From: Streptomyces bacillaris
GTDB taxonomy: Bacteria > Actinomycetota > Actinomycetes > Streptomycetales > Streptomycetaceae
Assembly: GCF_003268675.1 (NCBI RefSeq)
Contig: NZ_CP029378.1
Span: forward strand, 744,001-808,000
Length of the DNA: 64,000 nt
Reading direction: 5' to 3'
Below the pieces are notes generated by a model. The model made no database searches, had not been told where the DNA came from, and saw only the letters and a list, made by a program, of their open reading frames with translations. Shown piece after piece: positions 23,063-33,425 of this stretch. Made by a program: the position numbers and the translations under genes. Numbering within the stretch: position 1 is the stretch's first letter; every line of letters begins with the position of its first letter.

Positions 23063-24595
23063 TCACTTCTGGGGCTTCGGCACCTTCGGAGGGCAGTCGG
23101 GGCCGTCCGGGTTGGTCGCCACACAGAGCGGGGCCTGGGTCATCTTGGTGTAGTTGTCGGCCTTCTTGCCGACGCTGGAGATGGCCGAGGTGAAGAGCGG
23201 GTCGAGATTCTCCCCGACGCCGCATCCCTTGAACGGCGGGATGTGCGCGTAACCGGTGAGGTTTCCGCCGGTCGCCACGAGATAGCCGGCCGGCGGATAG
23301 CTCTGGCCGTATCCCCGCAGCACCTGCTCGAAGGGCCGCTCCGTACGGCAGTTCGGCCCGACGTCCAGGGGGACGCCGTTCACCTCCACGTCGTACAGGC
23401 GCATGGAGAGCTGGGCGGTGACCGTGGATTCCTCGGGGTAGGTCGGGGTGTTGGTGACCGTGTGGGTCTGGACGACGGCCGGGGGGCCGACCTGTTCGAG
23501 GACCATGGTGGCGGTGGTCGGCATGAAGCCGTAGGAGAGGAAGGTGGCCTTCGTCGGGGGAAGTTGGCGCTTGCCCTCGTACTCGAACTCCACCTCTGAG
23601 GTGACGTCGACGGTGGAGGCGCAGGAGTCGTTGATGTACCGCTTGTTGAGGACCACCTTCATGAAGGCGGGCCCCAGGGCGGCGGCCCCGTCGAGCTTGA
23701 CGGCGTTGGCGTACCCGGCGGCGTACGTCTCCGCCGTGGTCATGATCCACTCGGGCGGGATCTCGATGGGGCAGCTGCCGGGGTTCTCGTCGTCGAGGGC
23801 TTCGAGCCGCGCCTCGGTGAGGTCCTCGATCTTGCGGTGGGCGTCCGGGTCCAGGCCGGGGGCCGGGCGGACGGGCGGCGGGGTGGGTTCGGCCGGGTCC
23901 TCGCCGGGGGTGCTGGGATCCGGTGCGGGGGTGGCCGGACCGGCGCCGTCGCGGACGGCGATCCGGGCGAGGGGGCGCTCCTCGTCGTCGGCGGGGGCGC
24001 AGACGACGGTGAGGTGCGGGGGTGTGGTGGGGGCGCCGTCCTCGGTGAAGGAGGAGAGGGTGAGGGTGAGTCCGGCCGGGGCGAGGGTCGCGGGGCCGGG
24101 GGTGCCGAAGGCGACGGTGGGGACCTCTCCGGTGGCGGTGAGCACCACGCCGTCCGTGTCCTTGCCCTCGCCCTTCTCGTCTTCGTCCTGCGGAGGTAAG
24201 GCGACCTCGGGGGCTTCGAGCTGCTGCCAGGAGGCGTCGGCGGTGTGGTCGCCGTTGGTGTTGCGTACGGTCAGTTCGGCGGTGGCCGACAGGGTGGCCG
24301 CCTCCAGGGCGGTGAACTGGGTGAGCGCCGACCGGGGCAGGGGCACCGCGACGGAGACGTCCTGCGGGCGGATCGTCTCCCCGGTCCGGGCCGTGACGGG
24401 GAGGACCGCCTTCACCTCGACGTCCACCTGTTCCGTGCCGGAGGGGAACGGGCAGGTGTAGGGGACGGTGACCTCGGACGTCTGGTCGGCCGCCACCGAT
24501 TCGGCGCTCGGGATGAGCGCGGTGGCGACGACGAGCGCTCCGCCCAGGGCGAGGTGGAGGGGGCGTCTCGCCGCGGCGCGTGCATCGAGGGTCAT
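23063..24595 (-). CDS. Exported DUF6801-like protein upstream of the mce operon
   Basis: This 510-residue protein has a signal peptide (RRPLHLALGGALVVATALIPSAESVAA). The first domain (~40-220) starts VPYTCPFPSGTEQVDVEVK and resembles DUF6801, a beta-rich extracellular domain of actinobacteria. A Pro-rich linker at ~230-270 leads to a second beta-rich region with paired cysteines (PGSCPIEIP, DSCASTVDV, GPNCRTE, FKGCGVG, APLCVATNPDGPDCPP). The start at 24595 has GGAAGGA upstream. Codon 133 is TTA (24197-24199, antisense), a rare codon that would make translation depend on the bldA tRNA. Same orientation and location just before the mce ATPase suggest an accessory in substrate capture; this is inference. 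Confidence 0.8.
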   Translation of the reverse strand: MTLDARAAARRPLHLALGGALVVATALIPSAESVAADQTSEVTVPYTCPFPSGTEQVDVEVKAVLPVTARTGETIRPQDVSVAVPLPRSALTQFTALEAATLSATAELTVRNTNGDHTADASWQQLEAPEVALPPQDEDEKGEGKDTDGVVLTATGEVPTVAFGTPGPATLAPAGLTLTLSSFTEDGAPTTPPHLTVVCAPADDEERPLARIAVRDGAGPATPAPDPSTPGEDPAEPTPPPVRPAPGLDPDAHRKIEDLTEARLEALDDENPGSCPIEIPPEWIMTTAETYAAGYANAVKLDGAAALGPAFMKVVLNKRYINDSCASTVDVTSEVEFEYEGKRQLPPTKATFLSYGFMPTTATMVLEQVGPPAVVQTHTVTNTPTYPEESTVTAQLSMRLYDVEVNGVPLDVGPNCRTERPFEQVLRGYGQSYPPAGYLVATGGNLTGYAHIPPFKGCGVGENLDPLFTSAISSVGKKADNYTKMTQAPLCVATNPDGPDCPPKVPKPQK

Positions 24596-24911
24596 ACGGA
24601 TGGTGTCCTTCCGGCGCGCGCGGGCCCATCGGTGCGATGGCTGCGAAATGGGGTCCACTTCTCGGCAACGGCCTTTCGGGCGGCTCGGAATGGTCCTTAC
24701 CGACGGGTACGCTACGCACCCTTCCGGGCGCCTGGGAAGAGCCGGGAATTCGGCCGTTTCACGGGAGTCCGGTTCTTGTCAGCCGATGACAATTCCGTTC
24801 CGGGGAATTATCGGCGAGTGAGTGGAGAAGCATGGATGCCCGGCCGCCGGGACCGCACGGCCGGGCACCATGCTCACGAGCCGCGCATCGGCGGCGGGGG
24901 GATCAGCCGCG
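24596..24911. other. Intergenic region (316 bp) between two exported-protein genes
   Basis: No gene fits. It holds the 5' leader of the DUF6801-like gene and, at its other end, a hairpin terminator for the gene that stops at 24912. A lower-GC patch around 24770-24830 may contain the promoter of the DUF6801-like gene, but I cannot mark -10 and -35 boxes with confidence. Confidence 0.6.
24831..24872 (-). terminator. Hairpin terminator after the gene at 24912-25568
   Basis: TGCCCGGCCG (24837-24846) pairs perfectly with CGGCCGGGCA (24858-24867) around an 11-nt loop. CATGG (24831-24835) and CCATG (24868-24872) extend it to 15 bp with one bulged A. It lies 40 bp downstream of the stop codon of the exported-protein gene read on the minus strand. 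No U-tract follows, as is usual in Streptomyces. Confidence 0.7.
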
Positions 24912-25568
24912 TCAGCCGCTGATGACCGGGGACTTGCCGGTGGCCGTGTTCACGATGGTGTAGAGGCCCTGGAAGCTGGCGGTGGTGCCGACGATGCCGC
25001 AGCCGCCGCCGACCTTGTTGGCGATGGTCAGGGTGAGACCGCCGCCCGCGGTGTTGAGCGTGCCGTTGCTTCCGCCGGTGCTCGGGTTGTTGTACTTGGC
25101 CGCCACCTTGCCGGTGACGTCGAAGGTGCAGGGGCCCAGCAGGCTGCTACCGGTCACCTTCGCCTTGATCGCTCTGATCTCACCGGTCGTCTGGCCGGTG
25201 GAGTTGGTGCCCGCGCCCGCCGCGTAGTTGAGGCCCCAGATCTGCCACGGGGGCGTGGTGGAGACCGTCCACGTGGAGCTGAACGGGCCGGTGCAGGGCG
25301 AGTTGAACGAGATCGCCGAGATGGAGGCGAGCTGCGCCGGGGAGCCGGAGACCGGAGACGTGGGGGCGGAGCCCGACGCCGCCGAGCTGGCGCACTGGAT
25401 CTTGTTGCCGTTGTTGTCGGTCAGCACGGTCACGCCGGCGCTGCCGGTGAAGTTGCCGGTCGGCGTGATGGTCCAGCTGCTCGGCGCGGCGATGGCCGAG
25501 GGGACGGCCAGGGCGACGGATGCCACGGCGGCACCGATCGCGGTCAGGACGCCGGATCGCTTGATCAT
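24912..25568 (-). CDS. Exported protein of unknown function (mce neighbourhood)
   Basis: This 218-residue protein has a clean signal peptide (IKRSGVLTAIGAAVASVALAVPSAIA) and a mature chain rich in Gly, Ser, Thr and Asn, of beta character (WTITPTGNFTGSAGVTVLTD; GGCGIVGTTASFQGLYTI). Four cysteines could form two disulfides. The ATG at 25568 is favoured by GAGGAG 8 nt upstream. It starts 163 bp after the next exported gene and carries its own terminator. I do not recognise a named family. Being one of three exported proteins lined up upstream of the mce operon, it may bind the imported substrate or a surface partner. Confidence 0.75.
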   Translation of the reverse strand: MIKRSGVLTAIGAAVASVALAVPSAIAAPSSWTITPTGNFTGSAGVTVLTDNNGNKIQCASSAASGSAPTSPVSGSPAQLASISAISFNSPCTGPFSSTWTVSTTPPWQIWGLNYAAGAGTNSTGQTTGEIRAIKAKVTGSSLLGPCTFDVTGKVAAKYNNPSTGGSNGTLNTAGGGLTLTIANKVGGGCGIVGTTASFQGLYTIVNTATGKSPVISG

Positions 25569-25731
25569 GGAATTGCTCCTCATTTTTTTCTTGTCCCGCT
25601 GGGGATACGAGTGGACGTCCGCACGAGGAATTCGGCGGCACGCTTCGAACTGGACCGGAACACCTCCTTCTTCGGGTGGTGCGGCGCCCTCGGGGGAATG
25701 GAGGGCGCCGGGGAATGGAGGGCGTAGGCCG

Positions 25732-26667
25732 CTACCGCACCGCGGAGTGCCAGAATTCCGACAGCTTCCGGCCCTCGTTCGGTGCCAGGCCGGCCGGGTC
25801 GTAGGGGCTGCCGAAGTAGGTCGAGGTGTTGTCGAGCTTCACGCTGTTCTTCCCGGAGGCGGACGGCAGCCCGGTCTTGAGGTTGACGGCCCAGTCGAGG
25901 AGCCCGGCCACCCCGCAGCCGCTGGCGCCGGGGACGGCGAACGTGGCGTCGCCCTGGTCGGCGCCCGAGAAGGTGTAGCGGCCCATCTCGCCCTCGTCGT
26001 CGCGGGTGCCGTCGGCGGCGAACCGCTGGAGCGAGAGGCTCGGCGCGTTGAGGTTCTGCGGCTTGAGCAGCACCGGGTCGGCGGTGGTGCCGATGTAGCA
26101 CTTGTCACCGAGGAACGGGTTCTTCAGGTGGATGCGGACCGGGATGGTGAGAATGGGCTCACCGGTGGAGAAGGCCGCCACCATGTTGAAGTCCCGTGGG
26201 GCGCCCGCCGGTTCGATGGTGGCGGTGACCCGGTTGAGGTTGTTGTCCGTCAGCTGGCGGCAGATCGCGGAGACGAGCGGGATGCCGCTGGGGCACATCA
26301 GCCCGAGCAGCCCGCCGGGGATCTCGGCCGGGTCGGCGGTGAGCGCCCCGCCGGGCGGGGCCACCAGGGTGTTGGTGCCGTCGCTGCGCTGGACGACGCC
26401 GAGCTGCAGATCGCTGTTGCCGGTGGGCACCTGGCTCTTGCCGAGCGTGATGGAGCCGGTGACCGAACTGGAGGCGATACAGGTGGCGATGGTCTCGATG
26501 CCGTCCGCCGCGAGCATGGCGGGTGCGTCGACCGGGCAGCGGTCGAAGGGGGCCCAGTCGCCGTTGAGCTGAGTCTTCGCGGCGGCCGAACCGGTGGAGA
26601 GCACGGCGCTGAACGCCGTGAATGCCGCGAGCACCCCTATGCGGGTGCGGTTGGAAACGGATCTCAT
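25732..26667 (-). CDS. Exported protein of unknown function (mce neighbourhood)
   Basis: This 311-residue protein has a signal peptide (RIGVLAAFTAFSAVLSTGSAAA). The mature protein is beta-rich and has six cysteines (FDRCPVD, ATCIASS, LMCPSGI, AICRQL, KCYIG, SGCGVAG). The middle part SITLGKSQVPTGNSDLQLGV and IPVRIHLKNPFLG resembles actinobacterial secreted proteins found beside DUF6801 genes, though I cannot name a Pfam family. The ATG at 26667 has AGAGGGGA upstream. It is divergent from the PucR-type regulator across a 635-bp region, so it heads the minus-strand exported/mce block and is the most likely direct target of that regulator. Confidence 0.75.
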   Translation of the reverse strand: MRSVSNRTRIGVLAAFTAFSAVLSTGSAAAKTQLNGDWAPFDRCPVDAPAMLAADGIETIATCIASSSVTGSITLGKSQVPTGNSDLQLGVVQRSDGTNTLVAPPGGALTADPAEIPGGLLGLMCPSGIPLVSAICRQLTDNNLNRVTATIEPAGAPRDFNMVAAFSTGEPILTIPVRIHLKNPFLGDKCYIGTTADPVLLKPQNLNAPSLSLQRFAADGTRDDEGEMGRYTFSGADQGDATFAVPGASGCGVAGLLDWAVNLKTGLPSASGKNSVKLDNTSTYFGSPYDPAGLAPNEGRKLSEFWHSAVR

Positions 26668-27302
26668 GTCGTCCCCTCTTGTGAGCAGCCACATTTGCGG
26701 CCTCGTGCGCGAAGTTGACCGGTTCTCCGACGCATGCCCGCACCGCGACGCAGACGTCGGCACTGGTGGAGCCGCGGGGTGGACCCGGGGGAGAGAAGAT
26801 CTGAGCGTCAAATTTCGGGCAGATTTCATGGCCGAATTGAACGAAGCGTGATGTTACTCGCGGGAAACACAGCGACACAATCCGTTCGGCCAAGAATTTT
26901 TACGCGGCCCCGTTTTTGATCCGTAAATGAGTAACCGCGGGTCACCCCCTTGTCAGGGAATGCGCATACGCGGCCCCGGAATGCCGGCCGACCGGCGGGT
27001 CCCGGCCGCCCCCGGCCCGCCCGGAACGACCCTCGGCCGACGTCAGGACGCCTTGTCACCACCGGAGCAGGCGGCCGAAATTCATTGTCCGAAAGCGCGC
27101 AGTACCGTCCGACCTGCGCGGAAGTACCACTGCGCGGACAGGATGCGTGGCCCCTGCACCCCGATCTTGTCCAAGTGGTGTGCAGTGCCTGTTCCGTGGT
27201 CTATCTTCGTCGCGGACTTGGTACGCACCTGTCGGTTCGTGGGAGCGCTTTCCCCCACCGCCTCACCCCACCACCGGGCGCCGAGAGTAGAGGGGACGTG
27301 GC
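26668..27302. promoter_or_regulatory. Long divergent intergenic region between exported-protein gene and PucR regulator
   Basis: 635 bp without a plausible gene. The part at about 26800-26950 is clearly lower in G+C than its surroundings (for example AAGAATTTTTACG and GATCCGTAAATGAG) and contains an inverted repeat TTTACG (26899-26904) / CGTAAA (26922-26927) 17 nt apart. This looks like a promoter/operator zone for the minus-strand gene. Upstream of the regulator, GAGGGGA precedes its ATG. No -10/-35 pair is clear enough to mark. Confidence 0.5.
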
Positions 27303-28517
27303 ATGGCACACCTCATACAGCCGTTGGACACCGATGACCCCCTGGGGCCGCTCCCCCAGGAATTCGCCGCGATCATGCGGCCCGAGCTCCCCAGCCTCAT
27401 CAAGGAAATCGGTGTGGAGGTCACCCGCGCCTATCCGGAATACGCCCGGCTGCTCGACGGCCCGAACGGGCAGGCCATCCGGGTGGGCGTGGAGCAGAGC
27501 CTCGCCTCCTTCGTCGACCTGGTGGCCGAGCCCACCGCCTCCACCACCCTGCGGGACGACATGTGCCGGCGCTTCGGGCGGTTCGAGGCGTACGAGGGCC
27601 GGACCATGGACACCCTCCAGGGCGCCTACCGGCTCGGGGCGCGGGTGGCGCTGCGGCGGGCCAAGAAGGTGGGGCAGAGCTACCACCTCTCCCCCACCCT
27701 GATGCTCAGCTTCGCCGACGCGCTCTTCGCCTATGTCGACGAGCTGGAATCGCTCTCCCGGGAAGGCTTCCTGGAGGTCCAGTCGCAGTCCGGGGAGCAG
27801 GGCGAGGCGCTGCGCAGACGGCTGCTCCATCTGATCCTCGCCGGGCGGCCCGCGCCCCGCAGCGCCATCGCGGACCTGTGCGAGCAGACCGGCTGGACGC
27901 TGCCCGCCGAGGTCACCCTGGTCGCCGTCCGCGCCCCGGCCGCGCTGGACCGGCTCGGCGCGGACCGGGACCTCCTCTTCGACCTCAGCGACCCGCAGCC
28001 GCATCTGCTGATCCCCGGCCCGCTGGACGAGGCCCGAAGATCCATGCTGGCCCAGGCCCTGCCCGGCTGCCACGCCGCGATCGGGCTGACCGTCCCCACG
28101 GCCCTGGCCTGCGACTCCATCCGCTGGGCCCGCCGGGTGCTGGAGCTGGTCGACGCCGGAGTGATCGACGACGCCCCGCTGATCCGCTGCGAGGACCACC
28201 TCATCACCCTGTGGCTGCTCTCCGATCCCGCCCTGCTCGACCAGCTCGCCCAGCGGGAGCTGGCCGCCGTGGCCGGGATCAGCGCCACCCGCCGCGAGCG
28301 GCTGATCGAGACGCTGCGGATCTGGCTCGACACCCGGGGCACGGCGGCCCAGATGGGCGAACTGCTCGATGTGCACCCGCAGACCGTGCGCTACCGCATG
28401 CGCAGCCTGGAGACCATCTTCGGTGATCAACTCGTCGACCCGGAAAGCCGTTTCGCCACCGAGGCCGTCCTGCGCGCGTTACGGCTGCGCGCCCGCTCGG
28501 CCGGAGCGTCCCCCTGA
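27303..28517 (+). CDS. PucR/CdaR-type transcriptional regulator with TTA codon
   Basis: This 404-residue protein has an all-helical N-terminal domain (~20-175; TMDTLQGAYRLGARVALRRA), a central GGDEF-like/CdaR linker region with a weak fold, and a C-terminal PucR helix-turn-helix at ~345-395 (TRGTAAQMGELLDVHPQTVRYRMRSLE). PucR-family regulators typically control catabolism of purines, sugars or steroid-like compounds. Codon 393 is TTA (28479-28481), so completion of the protein should depend on the bldA leucyl-tRNA. It is divergent from the exported-protein/mce block and is its probable regulator, by position only. AGAGGGGA lies ~8 nt before the ATG. Confidence 0.88.
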   Translation: MAHLIQPLDTDDPLGPLPQEFAAIMRPELPSLIKEIGVEVTRAYPEYARLLDGPNGQAIRVGVEQSLASFVDLVAEPTASTTLRDDMCRRFGRFEAYEGRTMDTLQGAYRLGARVALRRAKKVGQSYHLSPTLMLSFADALFAYVDELESLSREGFLEVQSQSGEQGEALRRRLLHLILAGRPAPRSAIADLCEQTGWTLPAEVTLVAVRAPAALDRLGADRDLLFDLSDPQPHLLIPGPLDEARRSMLAQALPGCHAAIGLTVPTALACDSIRWARRVLELVDAGVIDDAPLIRCEDHLITLWLLSDPALLDQLAQRELAAVAGISATRRERLIETLRIWLDTRGTAAQMGELLDVHPQTVRYRMRSLETIFGDQLVDPESRFATEAVLRALRLRARSAGASP

Positions 28518-28769
28518 TCCGGAGCCTCCCGATCCGGCGCACACCCTCGATCCGGCGCACCCCCGCGATCCGGATCATGTCCGGCGCGGCAGGTCAACTT
28601 ACCCGCGCGTAAGGCGAAATAGACGGTCAGTCCCAAACGGTTGCGACACGGAGACGTTTCCGACGAGAAACGCGGAACCGCTTCCCGTACACAGGGAGGA
28701 GTCTGCCGCTCATCCGGCGGCAGCACTCACGTACCGCCTCCTGGCCAACCATCCGAGAGGGAACACCCG

Positions 28770-29033
28770 ATGACCGCCTCGCACCTCCTCGTACCCGTGC
28801 CGATCCCGGACCGGGTCGCCGCGCTGATCGGCTCGTGCATCCCGCCGCACATCCTGGAGGCGGAGTTCGAGGCCGACTGCGCGGCCCGCGAGGTCCGCCG
28901 GTTCCGGGGCCCCCGGCTGGCCCTGGAGGACCAGGCCGACCGCGAACAGGCGCTCGCCGAGCTGGCCCGTGCCAACAAGATCCTCTCCGCCCACCACCCC
29001 CGGCTGGCGGTGGGACCGGGGTCGTTCGCCTGA
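28770..29033 (+). CDS. Small protein of unknown function
   Basis: This 87-residue protein begins MTASHLLVPVPIPDRVAAL with GAGAGGGAA before the ATG. The first 30 residues are hydrophobic with prolines; residues 30-75 are highly charged and helical (AEFEADCAAREVRRFRG, ADREQALAELARANKIL). No signal peptide or known domain is evident. Coding bias looks genuine: the third positions are almost all G or C. It lies between the PucR gene and an ATP-grasp gene; a partnership with either is not shown. Confidence 0.6.
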   Translation: MTASHLLVPVPIPDRVAALIGSCIPPHILEAEFEADCAAREVRRFRGPRLALEDQADREQALAELARANKILSAHHPRLAVGPGSFA

Positions 29034-29056
29034 CCGGGCGGTGCGCGGCCGCGGGC

Positions 29057-29073
29057 CGGAGGGCACCCCTCCG
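29057..29073 (+). terminator. Weak hairpin after the small protein gene
   Basis: CGGAGGG and CCCTCCG pair around a 3-nt CAC loop (7-bp stem), 24 bp beyond the stop of the small gene and before the ATP-grasp gene. It is short, so termination is only a possibility. Confidence 0.35.
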
Positions 29074-29135
29074 CCGGGGCGGGCGGGGCCGTCGGGGATA
29101 GTGGCCGCCCAGCCGTCCGCTTCCCCGGAGAACCC

Positions 29136-29984
29136 ATGACGACGCGCCACGGTGTCCGCCGCCCCTCCCTGCTCCTCGTCACCGATCTCGGCTACCAGGC
29201 GCGGGGCCGCCGCTACTGCGACGAGGACATCTTCCTCTCATCCCGGCTGCGCGAGACGTTCGACGTGGCGCTCTGCCACCCCCGGGAGGCGGCCGCGCTG
29301 CTGGACCGGTTCGACGCCGTCCTCGTACGGAACAGCGGGCCCGTCCTGCACTACCCGGAGGCGTACGAGGCGTTCCGGGCCCGGGCCGTCGAGCTGCGGG
29401 TGCCGGTGTACAACCCGCTGACCGGGCGGGGGGACATGGCGGGCAAGGAGTATCTGGTGGAGCTGAGCCGGGCCGGGTTCCCGGTGATCCCCACGGTGGA
29501 CCGGGCGGCCGATCTGGGGCTGCTGCCGGAGGCCGGGGAGTACGCGGTCAAGCCGAAGCTGGGGGCCGATTCGGAGGGGCTGCGGTTCGTCGCGGGGGCG
29601 GGCGTCGGGGCCGAGCTGGCCGGGGAGGCCGACGGGGTGCTGCTCGTGCAGCCCCGGATCGACTTCCGTTACGAGGTCTCCTTCTACTTCGTCGACCAGG
29701 ACTTCCAGTACGCCCTGTACGCACCGGACCCGGAGCGGCGGTGGGTGCTGGAGCCGTACGCGGCGAGCGCGGAGGATCTGGACTTCGCCCGCCGGTTCAT
29801 CGCCTGGAACTCCCTCCCGTACGGCATCCAGCGGGTCGACGCCTGCCGTACGGCGGAGGGGGAGCTGCTGCTCGTGGAGCTGGAGGACCTCAATCCGTAT
29901 CTCTCGCTAGACCGGGTGGGCGAGGAGGTCCGGGAGGCGTTCGTGGCCCGGCTGACGGCGTCGCTCGCCTCGATGGCCGGCTGA
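29136..29984 (+). CDS. ATP-grasp-fold protein (putative carboxylate-amine ligase)
   Basis: This 282-residue protein opens with a Rossmann-like pre-ATP-grasp segment (PSLLLVTDLGYQARGRR; DRFDAVLVRNSGPVLHYPE). The ATP-grasp core follows with GDMAGKEYLVELSRAGFPVIPT, the ATP-binding lysine stretch YAVKPKLGADSEGL, the hinge VLLVQPRID, and the metal-binding end LLLVELEDLNPYLSLD (a variant of the family's E-x-N site). ATP-grasp enzymes join a carboxylate to an amine or thiol through an acyl-phosphate. The substrate is unknown. GGAGA is 7 nt before the ATG. An MFS exporter begins 57 bp downstream on the same strand, a combination also seen for dipeptide or amino-acid-derived product ligases with their exporters; here it is inference. 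Confidence 0.7.
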   Translation: MTTRHGVRRPSLLLVTDLGYQARGRRYCDEDIFLSSRLRETFDVALCHPREAAALLDRFDAVLVRNSGPVLHYPEAYEAFRARAVELRVPVYNPLTGRGDMAGKEYLVELSRAGFPVIPTVDRAADLGLLPEAGEYAVKPKLGADSEGLRFVAGAGVGAELAGEADGVLLVQPRIDFRYEVSFYFVDQDFQYALYAPDPERRWVLEPYAASAEDLDFARRFIAWNSLPYGIQRVDACRTAEGELLLVELEDLNPYLSLDRVGEEVREAFVARLTASLASMAG

Positions 29985-32135
<2,151 letters not shown>

Positions 32136-32149
32136 GAGTCTGCGGGCCA

Positions 32150-32273
32150 GAGAACGTGGGCTTGATCTCCCCAGGTAAGGGCGCAGGCCTGGCTCTCCGG
32201 GACAGGGCATGGGCCCGAGCCCCGGAGGCAGGGCGCGGCTCTCCGGGCCAGGGCGCGGGCCCGGCTCCCCCGG
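32150..32273. repeat. Degenerate GC-rich tandem repeat downstream of the exporter
   Basis: Four imperfect units of ~20-27 nt share the pattern AGGGCGCGGGCCCGGCTCTCCGG, between the convergent exporter and acetyltransferase genes. No open frame with normal codon bias runs through it. Similar decaying repeats are found at 50640-50955. Confidence 0.5.
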
Positions 32274-32864
32274 TCAGCCGTGGTCCCAGGCCCTGGGGCG
32301 GGTCTGCGCCTCCCACTCCTCGCGGAGCAGGGCGAGGAGGGCGTTGTCGTGGCGGCGGCCCCGGTGCAGACAGGACGACCGGCGCACGCCCTCCTGGGTG
32401 AAGCCCGCCTTCTTCAGGGTGGCGAGGGCGCCGGCGTTGGCGGTGTGGGTGACGGCTTCCACGCGGTGCAGGGGCAGTTCGCCGAAGGCCAGGTCGGTGA
32501 GGGCGGCCAGGGCGTCGACGCCGTACCCCTTGCCGCGGTGCTCGGGGGCGAGCAGGAGGTAGGCCTCGGCGGTGCCGTCGACGAAGGCCTCCTCGTGGAG
32601 GGCTATGTGGCCGATGGGCGTGTCGTCCGGGAGCAGGACGAGGAAGTCGTCCCGGGTGCGGTCCTCGGCGTAGGCCACGAGCCGTTCGCTCAGTTCGTGG
32701 AGGGGGCCGGGCCAGGACCCGATCTCGTGGGCGGCGACCGGGTCGGCGCGCCAGCGCTGGATCAGCGCGGCGTCGTCCGGCTCGACAGGGGTGAAGGCCA
32801 CGCGCTCACCGCGCCAGAACCGTTGCCGCGTGGCGTGCGGGGCTGCCGCTTCGTCCTCGTTCAT
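32274..32864 (-). CDS. GNAT acetyltransferase (RimJ/RimL type)
   Basis: This is a 196-residue protein of normal length for the family. The fold is visible as LTPVEPDD-like start (FTPVEPDDAALIQRW), central beta strands DTPIGHIALHEEAFVDGTAEAYLLLAPEHRGKGYG (acetyl-CoA pyrophosphate loop RGKGYG preceded by EH) and HRVEAVTHTANAGALATLKKAGF, the classic 'N-A-A-L-x-x-x-K-x-G-F' end. It transfers an acetyl group from acetyl-CoA to an unknown amine, ribosomal protein or antibiotic. It is convergent with the exporter and 43 bp upstream-separated from the YchJ-like gene on the same strand. Confidence 0.88.
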   Translation of the reverse strand: MNEDEAAAPHATRQRFWRGERVAFTPVEPDDAALIQRWRADPVAAHEIGSWPGPLHELSERLVAYAEDRTRDDFLVLLPDDTPIGHIALHEEAFVDGTAEAYLLLAPEHRGKGYGVDALAALTDLAFGELPLHRVEAVTHTANAGALATLKKAGFTQEGVRRSSCLHRGRRHDNALLALLREEWEAQTRPRAWDHG

Positions 32865-32907
32865 GCGCGGATCGTACGAGGCCTGCCGCCTTGGTGGGCA
32901 AGGGTTT

Positions 32908-33345
32908 TCAGTCGACGAAGACCGCCGACGCGTAGACCCAGGCGCCCTCGTGGCGGACGAAGCGGCTCTGCTCGTGGAGGGAGTCGGGCCGGCCGTCGTC
33001 GGTGTAGTGGGCGCGGAAGGTGACGGTCCCGGTGGTGTGGAACGCGCTGCCCTCGGTGGTGCCGAGGATCTCCAGCCCGGTCCAGCGCATCGCGGGGTCG
33101 AAGTCCACGCCGGGCGGCCGGGTCTCGGGGTGCCAGGTGCGCAGGAGGTACGGGGCGTCCTGGACGACGAAGGCCGCGTACCGGGAACGCATCAGCGCCT
33201 CGCAGGTCGGGGCGGCGGCGCTGCCGGAGTGGAAGCGCCCGCAGCACTCCCCGTACGTCGCGGGCAGCCCGCAGGGGCAGGACGAGGCGGCGGTGATGCG
33301 CGGGGCGGCGGGCTGCTGCCGGGGGCGGGAGGTGCGTCGTGACAT
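32908..33345 (-). CDS. YchJ-like (UPF0225) metal-binding protein
   Basis: This 145-residue protein has an N-terminal SEC-C-like zinc knuckle SSCPCGLPATYGECCGRFHSG and then an NTF2-like/YchJ domain (TCEALMRSRYAAFVVQD, YLLRTWHPETRP, TVTFRAHYTDDG, WVYASAVFVD). The function of the family is unknown; a single zinc ion is expected at the CxCG...CC-H motif. The ATG at 33345 is used because the longer in-frame frame upstream is Arg/Pro/His-rich shadow of the regulator gene. There are 80 bp to the regulator gene upstream. Confidence 0.88.
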   Translation of the reverse strand: MSRRTSRPRQQPAAPRITAASSCPCGLPATYGECCGRFHSGSAAAPTCEALMRSRYAAFVVQDAPYLLRTWHPETRPPGVDFDPAMRWTGLEILGTTEGSAFHTTGTVTFRAHYTDDGRPDSLHEQSRFVRHEGAWVYASAVFVD

Positions 33346-33425
33346 GGGTCCATTGTGCCGCCGGGGACGACGAGTGGTTCGGCGGTCCTGGGCCGCACGC
33401 CCGGGCGCCCCGATGCCCCCCGCCG

